64,000 nucleotides of DNA from Meandrina meandrites (GCA_963693305.1 OY855908.1:5961001-6025000), one strand, 5' to 3'. Shown: positions 33,705-45,832, counted from the stretch's first letter. Notes: generated by a model from the sequence alone, not told the origin. Translations and numbers: made by a program.

Positions 33705-36700
33705 CAAATATTTACATAACGCGTTTGTACACCCATGGGACGGTCCCATTCCAGCGTAGCGCTTAACAGTTCTATTTCACTGGCTACGTTTAAATACTCT
33801 ATATTTTTGTTGTATGTAGTGTGTGTTTTATTATCTAAAAATATGTTGACTTATCTGACACCCAACTCTCATGGGAGCGGCAGCTACTGTCCTGCTTTCT
33901 TATTAATGCAATTCATCCGTATATTATATTTCTATTATGGATCGTAATAATCTAAAGCTTAAATCTATATCGCTAAACGTTCGAGGTATTCGTACGTTTG
34001 AAAAAAGGAAGTCTGTGTTTAACTGGTTAATGAAGCAAAACTCTGATATATGTTTCTTACAAGAACCTATAGCACAGAAGAGACTGAAAACTTGTGGAAA
34101 AGTCAGTGGCCTGGAGAAATTTATTTTGCTCACGGATCTATTCATAGTCGTGGGGTCGCCATTCTAATACGCAAGGGTTTCGATTTTGAACTAAAATCAC
34201 TCCGATCTGACGAGGAAGGGAGGTATCTCATTTTGAAGGCAAATATTCAGGACGTCACCTTCCTCTTAATTAATGTTTACGCACCAAATATTACCACAAA
34301 GCAGTCCTTGTTTTTCCAAACACTGTCCGATCTCATTGCTGAAGACGAACCAAGTGCGCCTGATTGCAAAATTCTTTTAGGGGGGGATTTCAACGTAACT
34401 TTGGATCCAGCTCTTGATTGCTCGGGAGGAAACCCAGCGTTAAAGGAATCTGTTAAGTTTTTAGAAAATATCATGATGGAAAACGATTTGGTTGACATCT
34501 GGAGAATCCGGAACCCGGACAGTAAAAAATTCACATGGAGACAGAAAAGCCCAATCATTCAAAGACGCCTCGATTATTGGTTAATAATAAGCGATACTCT
34601 ACAGGAAGATGTAGTTAAAATCGATATCGTGTCTGCTATCAAAATTGATCACTTGGCAATTACGCTTGAAATCGATAGCCTAGACGATCAACCACGTGGT
34701 CCGTCCTTTTGGAAGTTTACTTATAACAGCCTCTTGGACGACCCTGTCTTCGTCCAAAACTTGCGAGACAAATTTCCAACTTGGCTCGAAGAAATCGATT
34801 TCTGTGATGACATGAGAGTTAAATGGGACTGGATGAAATATAAAACTCGTCAAGAAAGTATTTCGTACAGCAAATTAAAAGCAAAAGAAAGGCGGGAGAA
34901 ACTCCATACGATTGAAAGTAAGCTTAAAATATGCGAAGAGAAAATAGCAGAATCGCCGACAGATGAAAATCTTGTTAATCTTGAAGCGGTTAAGGCGGAG
35001 TATGAAAGGGAATATGACTACATTATAAAAGGCTCGATCATCCGTTCCCGGGCAACATGGTTTGAACAAGGAGAAAGAAATAGCAAGTATTTTCTGAATT
35101 TAGAAAATAATAATAAAAAGAAAAGCTGTATAAGAAAATTAATCCAAGCAAATGGAAAAGAGTCTACGGATCCAAACGTTATTTTAAATGAAATTCACAC
35201 TTTTTATTCGGACCTTTATGATGAAAAATCGGTGAGACAAATCGACTCATCCACCTGTCCTTTCCTAGGGAACTTTACTCCCATTCCTAAGTTAAGTGAA
35301 AACAAGCGTGATTCATGTGAAGGTCAGTTGACATATTCAGAATGTTTTAAGGTCCTAGCTACATTTGAAAACAATAAAACCCCTGGGAACGACGGGCTCA
35401 CAATAGAATTTTACAAATATTTTTGGCCAGAAATTGGCACGCTTCTTGTTGATTCGTTAAATTACGCTTATTTTCATGGAGAATTGTCTAACACGCAGAA
35501 ACAAGCAGTAATAACTTTAATAGAGAAAAAGGACAAAGATAGGAGATCTATTAAAAATTGGAGACCGATATCTCTTGTTAATGTAGATGTTAAAATTGGA
35601 TCAAAAGTCATTGCTAAAAGGCTTGAGGACGTGTTACCACATATAATTCACTACGATCAGAATGCTTTCGTTAAGGGAAGGACCATTTTCGACGCTGTTC
35701 GCACAATAAGCGATGTTATGGACTTTACAAAACAAAGAGGCTACCACGGCATTATGACGGCTATTGACTTTGAAAAAGCCTTTGATTCGGTTAATTGGAA
35801 TTTTCTCCTTAAATCTCTGGAAACTTTCGGTTTTGGTGAATCCTTCATAGCATGGATAACAATGTTTTATAAGAACATATCGAGTTGTGTAACAAATAAC
35901 GGATTTTCAACTCCTTTTTTTTAATCTCAAACGGGGTGTCCGCCAGGGCGACCCACTATCACCATCGCTTTTTATAATAGTACTTAATTACTCGCAATCT
36001 CTGTCCGCAACAACGATCAAATTAGAGGCATTATGGTAGATGGAAACGAACTGAAACTAGTCATATTTGCAGATGACATGACATCATTTGTTCGTGATAA
36101 ACAATCACACCTTGCCCTATTTAATACAATTAAGTTATTTAGCACTTATTCTGGCCTTTGCATAAATCATGATAAAACAGAAATTCTCCTGCTTGGAAAC
36201 ATGGAAATGAAAAGTTCGGACCTAGGTGTAAAAGAAATAAGCAAGGTTATTAAAATCCTTGGCGTTCATTTTACTCATAATTATTCGCTTTTCTGGAAAA
36301 TGAATTTTGAAACCATTGAGAAATCTTTAAGAGAATCTTTAAAAGGCTGGAGTTGGAGAGGTCTCACATTGTTTGGAAAAATTCAAGTAATCAAGTCATT
36401 CGCTATACCGAAGATTTTATACCGGGCTTCTCTAATCTCAACCAAAAAAGATTTCATCAAAAGAATCAATAAATTATTATACTCGTTTATTTGGAAAGGA
36501 AAGGACAAAATCAAGCGTACGGCACTTATAAACCCCTATAATGAAGGAGGTTTGAAAATGCCTGATGTAGAGTCCATGATTAGCGCTCAAAGAGTACTTT
36601 GTATTAAGAAATATCTGAGTTCCAACCCAGCTGGTTGGAAGTTTTTTCTGGACTTCTACCTTAAAAGGGTCGGAGGCAAATTCTTGTTCCACTGCAATTT

Positions 36701-37878
36701 TGATTATACAAAATTACCAGTAGATCTCCCAGATTTTTACAAAGAATGCCTCCTGTTCTGGACCTCTCAAAATGAGTTTAACCCTTCCTCGCTTTCAGAG
36801 ATAACAAATCAAGTCTTATGGAACAACAAGTTTATATGTATTGAGTCTAGATCAGTTTACAATAAAAAGCTACTTGAAGCCGGACTAGTTAAGATTGGCG
36901 ACCTCTACGACGAAAGGGGCGAGTTCAAATTGGACAAGGAGCCATGGCGTTCATCTCTCTCGCCAGTCGATCACTTTTTTATCTTCCGTCTCTTCAACGC
37001 TCTACCTCAAGATTGGCGCGGGCAACTAAAAAGGAATAAGATCTTTATCTTCGTAAACACACAAAGGCAATCTCCAAGCGAGTTTTACTTTCCCTTAGAA
37101 GGAAAGAAACACACCCTTGACAATCTGCATTCAAAATCGTTGTATCAAAGTTTTGTGACTAAGTTATCCAGCAAGCCGACTGCTATGAAGAAATATGATA
37201 AACTTTTTAATACAGACACCTTTCGCCTTGACTGGGAGAAGATCTACCTACTGCCTTTTAAGACAACTCTTTACACAAAACTACGAGAATTCCAATATAA
37301 ATTACTCAACAGAATAATATATACAAACGATATGCTTTTCAAATTTAGGAAAACCGACTCTCCTTTGTGTTATTTCTGTGAAACTGAGCCTGAAACTTTA
37401 GAACACTTCTTTTTCTACTGCTCAAAAGTGCGTGCTTTCTGGGAAGAGGTAAACCTCTTGTCAAACTCTCAGGGCATGATATGTAGGTCGTTTAATATTA
37501 GAGATATTCTATTTGGGGTGCTTGACATAGTCAGTAATGAAATCCTACTTAATTATATTGTCCTAGAAAGCAAACACTTTATCTATCGCACAAAACTTAA
37601 TAAGACTTCCCTCTCACTTACATTATTAATCGAAAAAATAAGAAAAACATTTCAAATCGAACGTCATATAGCTCAAAAAAATAACAAATTACAGCTTCAT
37701 TATAATAAATGGAATCCTTTTCTTCATCTAGTAGAACAGTAGCTCTCTGAAACCTTGTAATTATTTAGTCAGGTTTTCTTTTGTCAGCATATTTGTAATG
37801 TAGTGTAATGTAGTGTCGTGTAGTGTAACACCTGTGCATGTAAAATTAAGAGAAAAAACAAATAAAATACAAAAAAAA
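33705..37878 (+). mobile_element. L1/Tx1-like LINE, nearly full-length ORF2, poly-A tail
   Basis: A 4.17-kb element bounded by an 11-bp target duplication ATTCTGCTGTA (33694-33704 and 37879-37889). It ends in an A-rich tail (about 37853-37878). The 5' leader before the endonuclease-RT frame is about 230 bp. No ORF1 is present, so it is either 5'-truncated upstream of ORF2 or of a lineage without ORF1. It lies antisense to the ZP gene. Confidence 0.88.
33937..37742 (+). pseudogene. LINE endonuclease-reverse transcriptase (ORF2), three frameshifts
   Basis: The N-terminus is an apurinic-type endonuclease: ISLNVRGIRTF, LQEP, LLGGDFNVTLD, RRLDYWLI and the final IDHLAI. A coiled linker rich in K/E follows, then RT motifs: KTPGNDGLTIEFYKYF, NWRPISLVNVDVKIGSKVIA, AIDFEKAFDSVNW, GVRQGDPLSP and the catalytic FADD (in VIFADDMTSFV). 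The C-terminus has a CCHC-type finger (CYFCETEPETLEHFFFYC) and an L1/Tx1-style tail. Small indels interrupt it near 34063 (between CFLQE and TEETENLW), in the T-run at 35912-35922, and near 35985, so three frames must be combined to read it. All catalytic motifs are intact, so inactivation is recent. The family call L1/Tx1 rests on motif style. Confidence 0.88.
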
Positions 37879-37889
37879 ATTCTGCTGTA

Positions 37890-38574
37890 GTTTAAACAGT
37901 GTCTTTCAGTGTCATCGTGCGGCAAAGATTGCCAGCACATGCACTGTACTTCTGTTTGTGCTAGCGTACAAGCAGTTCCTGTTTCTTCGTCGATTGAGCA
38001 ACAAAACAAATAAAAGTGGGAACACATTTAATGCACAGTACCGCTCACTTGAAACTTAACGATTCCATTTGATCCTCGAGCCTCGAAACTCGAAAACTTT
38101 CCTGTATAGAGTCTCGAGTCGACAGCTTCGAGTTTCGAGACAAGAAAAAAAACTTATTAATCGTTTATCTTTTCGCAAAATTGATAGGAAAAAATTTAAA
38201 ACTTGCACTTCGATGAGACACGAAAATCCCACCGATGCAACTTTAAACGTGACCTCTGCAGATAGAAATATTGGCATTCTGTTCTGAGTTCATTTACACT
38301 GACGGCTACGATCACCCCCTTCCCGTCCATCCCTGGTGGATCACAACAAATACGGTCAATTGGTGGAAATAAAAAACCAAGAAGTAGTTATTCAGGCCAA
38401 ACCTTATCTTACCGCTAACAATCAGCGATAGTGAACTTCGAACTTCCATTCAAAACAAAAAGAAATTCGCGGAACACGTCACTGCCTCTGCTGAACGCTT
38501 GTGTAAACAACAATACATCAATGAACTCATTTTATTTCAATGCGTTGTCTTTGAGTATATATAAATTTGCCGAA
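37890..38574. other. Intergenic or intronic, no gene seen
   Basis: Mixed sequence after the LINE target duplication. An imperfect inverted repeat around 'ctcgagcctcgaaactcgaa' and 'ctcgagtcgacagcttcgag' lies at 38074-38140. No supported coding sequence. Confidence 0.4.
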
Positions 38575-38585
38575 ATGAGTTTTAT

Positions 38586-39380
38586 AGCCTGCGAATACAG
38601 CCGCCTCTCATTCGCTCCCGCTACTACGTGCGAAACGCGAAGAGAGACGTCTGCGATTCACGGCCAAAAATTCCATACTGATGACGTAAATCTGTCCGGA
38701 ATCCGGACAGGAGCGCTGATTGGTCAACTAGGTAATTTGCATAATGTATGTGAAATATAACGCCGGGTCAACGCCGGTTGTTATTGTGGACCAAAAGTAC
38801 ACCGGATGCGGCAGGATTATGAAGATACACCGGAGCAATAACTTACAACTTACATTTCTCTGATTTCTCACTTCATACCTTATTGGAAGACTAAGGCAAG
38901 AGTGCTTCATGAACGATCTCAAAGACGTTCAGGAAGGATGCGCCACTGCAGCCAGTTTCAAAACATTTAGATAAATTTTGACACCGTGGGTTTTATTGGT
39001 GACACATTTGGTGATTTCACAGCTTCGTTTTTCAAGTCATAGCTAATGCCCGGAGCTAATGTGCAACTCGTATAGGGATTTTCGTGACCAAGTTGTCCGC
39101 TGTTTATAATTATGCGTCCTTGACTGCCTTGAAAGTGTTTGTGTTCAATCAATAATTGTTCAATGAATCTATTCTTCGAGCAGTGAGCTAGCAATGGGCA
39201 ACTGAAAATGAAGACATTAATTATGCGAGACCAACTGCGTGTGTTGTTGTTATATTCCGGAAATCTAATTAGAGGTCAACGTCATCAGTATGGAATTTTT
39301 GGCCGTGAATCGCAGACGTCTCTCTTCGCGTTTCGCACGTAGTAGCGGGAGCGAATGAGAGGCGGCTGTATTCGCAGGCT
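38586..39380. mobile_element. Mutator-like TIR element with 11-bp target duplication
   Basis: The termini AGCCTGCGAATACAGCCGCC and their inverse form TIRs of about 105 bp. Both sides carry ATGAGTTTTAT (38575-38585 and 39381-39391). Long TIRs with a 9-11 bp duplication are typical of Mutator-like elements. The interior (frames at 38728-38922 and 38967-39194, minus) has no recognised transposase. A hairpin remnant of the same ends lies at about 2534-2580. Confidence 0.75.
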
Positions 39381-39391
39381 ATGAGTTTTAT

Positions 39392-40402
39392 TAAGGGGAG
39401 ATTATTTTAAGAGGGAAATATTCATCACGAAATTTATACCGTTCTTGAATTAATGTTGGAGTCGGTGTTTTTAGGGTCATTTTAATCGAACGTGAGTCGT
39501 CATTCGAACTCAACTCGGGCTCAAACTTGACTCGTGCTACGATGAAACTCAGCTGCGTGTGTGATGGTGTTATACTAAGCTTATCAGGTTGAGTATGCAG
39601 CGAGGGAAGTTTCGCGCTTAAGTTTTACTGTTAAAACTTTGCTGTTGTCAGGGGCGACAGAGCTAGTTTCTATTGGAAACATCTCTTACTATTGACGTTA
39701 TTAGTCCCGTGCGCACAAAAGGAAAGTCAGAATTAAGGAGATTTCGCGCGCACATTACATTGATGACTTATGCACCTCGAGGCTGTAACATTTAAAAATT
39801 CAATCGATTGGCTGTGACCCTTTCTGATCCTGCTTACAGCCTTTTTCTAGGAAAAGAGTTCGGTTTGCCTCCCATTGTCTACCAAAATGTACCTCCCCTT
39901 TCGGTGAAAATTTACCCTTGGACAAAACACGTTTTTATTCTAGGTCTCGGCTATTTCAGGGATGGTGGTATACACACCATCACCGTTCCTCATAGTTTCA
40001 TGATCAGGAGTTTGATACTCACAGTACAAGAAATAAGATTTGTTCTCGTGGACAAGTAATAATAAGATACCCACCCTAGCCTAATGAGCTTCCATACAAG
40101 CAAAATAGCTCAAAAATGACGAGAACAATCGACGGCTTCATGACTGCTTTACTTTTCCCTGGCTCCTCCCTCAAAGTAAAATGTGCCTAATATCCTGAAA
40201 AGAGACAGCAATTTCTCAAACGTCCATTTTAATATCTAATTTTTTTACTTATATTTTTAGCTAGTTGGTAGAAATAAAACCCATTACCATTCATGTCAGA
40301 CCCGATAGCATTTGTACTTGTCTGTAAATTATTTTAAAACGGAAACTAATGCATCAGTTGAAGGCAAAAACTGGTAAAAGTGTTAAAAAGAAAACTCCCT
40401 CG
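39392..40402. other. Unassigned region
   Basis: Contains an 83-residue plus-strand frame (39808-40059) with no recognised domain. No splice-bounded exon of the ZP gene was identified here. It abuts the Gypsy insertion. Confidence 0.3.
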
Positions 40403-40407
40403 CCGTG

Positions 40408-40561
40408 TGTAATGTTCTGAACGAGGGTGTGTATCACAGAAGACAACACAGAGTCAACACACCGGCCATATTGAAAGCACATGTATATTTACTTTAATCC
40501 CAGCATGCTTTGTTACATGAGGCTAGGCGTGTCACGCCACTGTGTAACGCTAAACATTACA
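40408..40561 (-). repeat. 3' LTR of Gypsy element
   Basis: 154 bp, TGTAATG...CATTACA, reads the same as the 5' LTR. Preceded on the element strand by the polypurine tract at 40562-40575. Confidence 0.92.
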
Positions 40562-40874
40562 TTTCTCCTTTCCTTCAGTTGAGAATCACGCAATCAAAGT
40601 CAAATGATATGGAATAAGCAACAGCAACAATAGATACTATGCAACAGAACTACACTGGTGTAGAATATGCAAATAAACTTGAACAAGAGGTTACGTTGTC
40701 CTTTGTAAAGTTCTTAACTTAAATATTCAATCACTAAATGATCCAAATGATTGAAAGTTCATAGATCTCAAACAATGTCTGTAAATCAATTCTTAAGTCA
40801 TTTGAAAACAATCATAAAGAGTATCAATAAAACAAATGTTCAAAGTCACTTGGAAATCAGTCAATCATCCTTAA

Positions 40875-41870
40875 TCAAATTTCTTGGATGAGTCTCCTTG
40901 GGGGCAGGGATACACGTGCAGACCTCCGGGGCACAGGTTCAGTCAAGATTTCAGCTCTTCCACCGGGGTCCACTGGTGAATCTATGGCCTCCTGAGCCGA
41001 GACTGGAATAGGGGAGGGAGGGGCAAGAGGGCTGCTCTCAGCATCAAGGTCAGCTGTCTCTCTCTCAAATGCTAGATTGGTTCTGAATGTCGGGTGTTCA
41101 GCCAGAAGCTTCTTGAAGTGAGACGAGTTACGTGTAATCTTTCGGTCAGCATTTTCTGCAGTTAGCATACTGTGATGCTTCTTAGTGACAGTCAACGGGG
41201 TCGGGTGATATGGCGTTGACAGCTTCTGTCGCTTTGGTTGTTTCACTAGCACTGTGTCTCCGACCTGAATGTCACAATCGTTGATGGTTCTTCTTGACTC
41301 AGCTCGGTTCTTGATCTTGAGTTTCTGCTGAGCATCTCTCTCACGCATGATTACAGGGTCATGACTTTCACCACTTGTCACGACGACAGGGTTGGGTAGC
41401 TTGGTTCTAATAGGCCTACCAAACAGGGCGGTAGCAGGGGCAACACCTGTAGTACAATGGGGGGTGGCACGATAGTTGCGAAGGAACTGATACATATCTT
41501 GTTTCCAGTGCGCCGTGGTGCGCAGCACCTTTCCAAAGGTCTTCATAAAGCGTTCCACTTCTCCGTTGGCTTCGGGCCACAGAGGAGACACTTTCCGGTG
41601 CTTGAAGCCAAGGTACTTAGCAAATCGTGCAAACTCGCCACCATTAAAGGGGGGACCGTTATCGGACTTCACCACTTGTGGTACACCATAGGCAGCAAAT
41701 ATGCGGTCAAGCTTAGGAATCACCGCTTTGGCAGAAGTACAGTGGACGATCTCAATTTCAGGAAATCTTGAGTAGTCATCAATGACAACAAGGACATAAT
41801 GTCCAGCAACTTCACAGAAGTCAATCGATACTTGTTCCCAGGGACAACTGGGCAAAGGAGTCATCTGCAA
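40875..41870 (-). pseudogene. Gypsy integrase core and C-terminus (frame-shifted from pol)
   Basis: Carries the integrase DDE core: first aspartate in VSIDFCEVAG, second in VKSDNGPPFNGGEF, glutamate in WPEANGEVERFMKTF. A C-terminal GPY/F-like region with basic residues (LVKQPKRQKL) and a proline/serine-rich tail follow. The stop is at 40875. The preferred reading begins in continuity with the upstream pol frame, but a one-base loss near 41868-41872 puts it in a different frame. The zinc-binding HHCC part of the integrase remains in the upstream frame. Confidence 0.9.
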
Positions 41871-44539
41871 GGCTCACGCGAAGGCTTGGGTGTTGCAACT
41901 TGACACGGAACACACCGTTTCACAATAGAATCAACTAGGCTGTCCATTCTTGGGAACCAGACCTTTGAGCGTAACAGGGTACGAGTCTTTACTAACCCTT
42001 GATGGCCTTCATGAGCCAACTTGACCACTTGCTTCTGAAGTGCATCAGGTATCACTATGCGACTTCCACGAAGGACTAGGTTGCCATCTACTGAAGTGAG
42101 CTCAGCTCGGACATTGGCAAATATCTTGAGAGTACTTGAGTCGACTCCCTCAACTGGCTTCAGGTTATCCCACTGGCCAGTTGATATGAGGCGCATTACT
42201 TCTTGAAGGGTGACATCCTTCCTGGTTGCTTCAATGATCTCTTCTCTGCTGAGAGCCTTGGGTGTGGCTTGAGACATAACGAACTGAACATACTGCTCAG
42301 CGGACTCTGCGATGAGATCACACTTTGTGTCACTCTGGAGATGCCGTGAGATGTAGTCTGCTGGATTCAGGTCACCTCTAGAATACAACACTTCAAAGTT
42401 GAAGGACTGCAGTTTGAGACGCCAGTTCTCAATCCTGGCTGAGGCTTGGGAAGTAGAGCTGTTGAAGATAGATAATAATGGCTTGTGATCCGTCACGACT
42501 TTGAAGTGACTTCCCAGGAGGTACATACGGAAGTGATGACAGCCCCATGCGATTGCCAATGCCTCACGCTCGATTTGAGAGTAGCGCCTTTCCACACTTG
42601 AGAGGGCTTTGCTGGCATAAGAGATCACTTTGCCACCTTGAGTTAACACAGCACCTAATCCAACAGGACTGGCATCCACGAGCAGGATGGATTTCTTACT
42701 AGGGTCGAAATATGCCATTACTTCATCTGAGGTGAGACTATGTTTGAGTCGATCTAATGCTGCTTGGTGAGCATCTTCCCATTTGAATTCAACACCCTTG
42801 TGAGTGAGGTCACGCAAAGGAGCCACAATGTCTGCGTAATCACGTATGAAGCGAGACACATAGTTGGTCATGCCTAACAGGCTGCGCACATCGCTCACTG
42901 AGGTAGGTGCTTCTACTTGCTTAATCACTTCCACCTTTGCAGGGTCGGGCGACATACCATCTGCACTAAAGACCATGCCAAAGAACTCAATACGTGGCAT
43001 GTAAAACTGACACTTTTCTTTCTTCAGCGTCAAGTTCAACTCCTTGAAACGGGTTAGAACAGCATGCAAGGTCTTGTCATGTTCCTCCGTGTTAACTCCA
43101 TAGATGATGACATCATCGCTAATGTTCTTGACATTGGGAATGTCACTAATAGCAGTAGCAATCACATCTTGAAATTTTTCAGCTGCAGCATTTACGCCAA
43201 AACTTAGGCGTTTGTACCTGAACAGACCAAGATGAGTGGAGAAGGTAGAGATATGCCTGGAGTCTGGGTGCAGGACCAGCTGATGATATCCTTGATTGAG
43301 ATCCAGCTTGCTAAACACCTTTGCACCATTGAGGTCGTGTACCACTTCATCAAGGGTAGGCATGAGGTGTCTTTCTCTCGTTATTGCTTTATTAGCTTCC
43401 CTCATGTCCACGCACAAGCGTACTCCACCAGGTTGTTTGGGCTTGGGCACCAGGACAACAGGAGACACCCAGGGGGTGGGACCATCAGAAGGCTCAATAA
43501 TATCCTGTTGCAGCAGGGATTCAACACAAGCTTCAAGATTCTTTCTTTGATGAAATGGGATACGTCTGAGTGATTGATGAACAGGTTTCACATTCTCATC
43601 AATATGCAATTTGACCTCAACATTCTTCAACTTTCCAAGACCACTGAAAAGACTAGGGTAACTTTGGAACACATTTCTTTCCACAGACACAGCATTTGCG
43701 ATTTGCAGTATTCCAAGGTCTGTAGCAGTTGCGTATCCAAGAAGAGATGTCTTGCCATCTACCACAAGAAACTCAGAGTCAGCTGAACGACACTTGGATT
43801 CCACTAAGGCCTTGAATTTACCCAGCACGGGAAGGGGTTTAGATGAGTTGAAGGCATACACTTTAGTATCACAAGGTTCTAGTCTACTATCAAACATCTG
43901 TGACACATCATGGCTAACAATGTTTACACTTGCCCCAGAGTCCACTAAGAACTTACACGTAATACCATTGACCTTTAATGACACAAAAGGAGCACTTCCT
44001 TTAGTACGGGAATCCAACGTGAATGTGTATTCGTCATCTGAACTCGACGGTGGTGAGCGTGGCTCTGACTCTTCGTTCACTTGGTTAACCGTTCGCGGGG
44101 GCTTGAAGTTTCGACGTCTTTGCTTCCTGTTTCCTTTTCGAGGTGTTCCACCTTTCCCAGGAGATTGACCCTTTTGAGAGCCTCGACAATACTGCACATA
44201 ATGGCCGTATTTTTTGCAGGAATTGCACTTTCGATTCTGAGCAGGACACCCAGCTTTGGCATCGTGTGGCCAGCTTCCACCACAGTTAAAACAATGAGCT
44301 GTCTTGTCCGGCATTTTGGACTTCTGAGGAAACACAGCATTGGCACTTCCTGGCGATTCTATGTCAGTCGCTTGCTGCTCCGAGACTTCCAACGCTCTGG
44401 CTTCGGCTAGCAGGGCTTCAAGTGTCATAGTCGAATCCTTCAGTGCTTTTCGGCGAAGACGCTGCGACGTGCACGACTGAATTATTTGAGATTTAATTTC
44501 CTTATCGACATCATTGAATTCACACGTAGCTGCCAACTG
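41861..44539 (-). pseudogene. Gypsy Gag-Pol: nucleocapsid, protease, RT, RNase H, integrase N-terminus
   Basis: In order: the end of the gag capsid region; two zinc knuckles (CFNCGGSWPHDAKAGC, unusual spacing, and CNSCKKYGHYVQYC, canonical); protease with LVDSGAS; RT with VRLCVDMREANKAI, FSKLDLNQGYHQL, RLSFGVNAAAEKFQ and active site ISDDVII (SDD in place of the usual VDD); RNase H with LLVDASPVGLGAVL, SQIEREALAI and TDHKPLL; integrase zinc finger HEGHQG...CVPC. It is uninterrupted for about 890 codons. It follows the TGA at 44540-44542 in the same frame and ends early at the frameshift. Confidence 0.93.
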
Positions 44540-44881
44540 TCACAACCGAGAGTGATACGAATTCATGGTTTCACCCGAGCTTTGCTTCGCCTGCCGAAAC
44601 GTGTATATCTCAAATTCCACGTTCTTCTTCGGGTCAAAGTATGCATTCAGCTTCGTTTTGGCGGTTTCAAAGTCGTCACCCGTGTCCGGTAGAGTATCAA
44701 AGATTTCGGATACTTCCTCTCCGGCGTAGTACAGTAAAAGAGCTCTCTGTCTCTTCTTGTCACTAATAGCAGCGGCAACGAACAGGTTTTCGAGGCGTTT
44801 TATCCACTTTCGCCATCGTTGTGCAATCGCGCCATCCGCATGTATGTCGAATGGTTCGAAGGCTGGAATCGCTGTAGACAT
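44540..44881 (-). pseudogene. Gypsy Gag N-terminal part, cut by an in-frame TGA
   Basis: The likely ATG is at 44879-44881 (MSTAIPAFEPFDIHADGAI). It encodes the start of a Gypsy capsid (WRKWIKRLENLF, ALLLYYAGEEVSEIFDTLPD, FRQAKQSSGETMNSYHSRL). The frame is stopped by TGA at 44540-44542 and continues in the same phase immediately after, so only one codon separates it from the rest of Gag-Pol. A CGA-to-TGA transition would explain it. Programmed readthrough is an alternative, but its position inside the capsid region makes this unlikely. Confidence 0.88.
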
Positions 44882-44954
44882 CACAAAGAGCACACACTCG
44901 GTCACACAGATAGTTATGAGTGTTTTAAAACGATTTGCCGATCCTCGTCGCCAA

Positions 44955-45108
44955 TGTAATGTTCTGAACGAGGGTGTGTATCACAGAAGACAACACAGAG
45001 TCAACACACCGGCCATATTGAAAGCACATGTATATTTACTTTAATCCCAGCATGCTTTGTTACATGAGGCTAGGCGTGTCACGCCACTGTGTAACGCTAA
45101 ACATTACA
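44955..45108 (-). repeat. 5' LTR of Gypsy element
   Basis: 154 bp, reads as identical to the 3' LTR. The target duplication CCGTG follows at 45109-45113. Confidence 0.92.
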
Positions 45109-45113
45109 CCGTG

Positions 45114-45700
45114 CAATCAATATTAATACCAATAAATCTCCACTGTTTCTATTCCAATCTTATGAAGATGCTCAATTATTATAACATTTCCTTTAACTTT
45201 AGTCATGACATTTTAGATGACACTAAGATAAAGTACTTTGTAGATAAAATGGAAAAGAAATATATCGCTTATTGGAAACATTCCCTTTGTAATTCGCAAA
45301 AACTAGAATTTTATAATACTTTAAAGACAGTTATACACCTTCACCGCATTTAGATTTGACTAGAAAAAATGCTAATCGAAAAACGCTTGTGAAACTCAGA
45401 ATAAGTAATCACAAACTCCTGATTGAAACAGGAAGATAGAACAATATATCTAGAAGTGATAGACTTTGAACTATGTGTGGGCATAATGTTGAAGATAAAA
45501 CTCATTTTCTATTTCATTGTAAAAGAGAAAGATTTTTCAGTAAAATAGATCATATTATCCCGAATCGCAAGCACTCGATCAGGTACCAACTTCAACCTTG
45601 ATTGCGCAATTAATGAACTCCACTGATTATTATATTAACATGCAGTTAGTGCAGTTTATATCGTACTGTATTGAAATGACAGACAAATTATTGTCAAATT
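45114..45700 (+). pseudogene. LINE C-terminal fragment
   Basis: Broken frames encode KYFVDKMEKKYIAYWKHSLC, then LVKLRISNHKLLIETGR and, after a stop and a frame change, CTMCGHNVEDKTHFLFHCKR, a CCHC-type motif typical of the end of LINE RT proteins. An A/T-rich tail follows. The Gypsy element is inserted at its left edge (45109), so the LINE's 5' part is either to the left of 40403 and unrecognised, or absent. Confidence 0.6.
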
Positions 45701-45832
45701 CTTGATTACTGTTTGTTTGTTTGTTTTGTTTTATTATGTTTTTATTTTTATAATTACTGTAATTAATATTATATTTTTTAATAGAATTCTTCTACGAAAT
45801 TACCTTATGCTTTTGCAATACTGTAATGTTTT

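Larger units (their letters stand above)
40408..45108 (-). mobile_element. Ty3/Gypsy LTR retrotransposon, apparently identical LTRs
   Basis: A 4.7-kb element on the minus strand, with 154-bp LTRs at 44955-45108 (5') and 40408-40561 (3') that I read as identical. They begin TGTAATG and end CATTACA and are flanked by CCGTG on both sides (40403-40407 and 45109-45113). The primer-binding site begins TGGCGACGAGGATCGG one base inside the 5' LTR. A purine tract (AAGGAAAGGAGAAA) directly precedes the 3' LTR. One gag-pol frame spans the interior, broken by two lesions. There is no chromodomain and no envelope gene, so it is a non-chromoviral (perhaps Mag-like) Gypsy. Confidence 0.93.

Noticed and set aside
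43232..44410. Plus-strand open frames of 84-138 codons
   Set aside because: They are antisense shadows of the Gypsy gag-pol frame and have no domain of their own.
44540..44542. Programmed UGA readthrough or selenocysteine in Gag
   Set aside because: The stop lies within the capsid region rather than at a gag/pol border, and a CpG transition explains it more simply.
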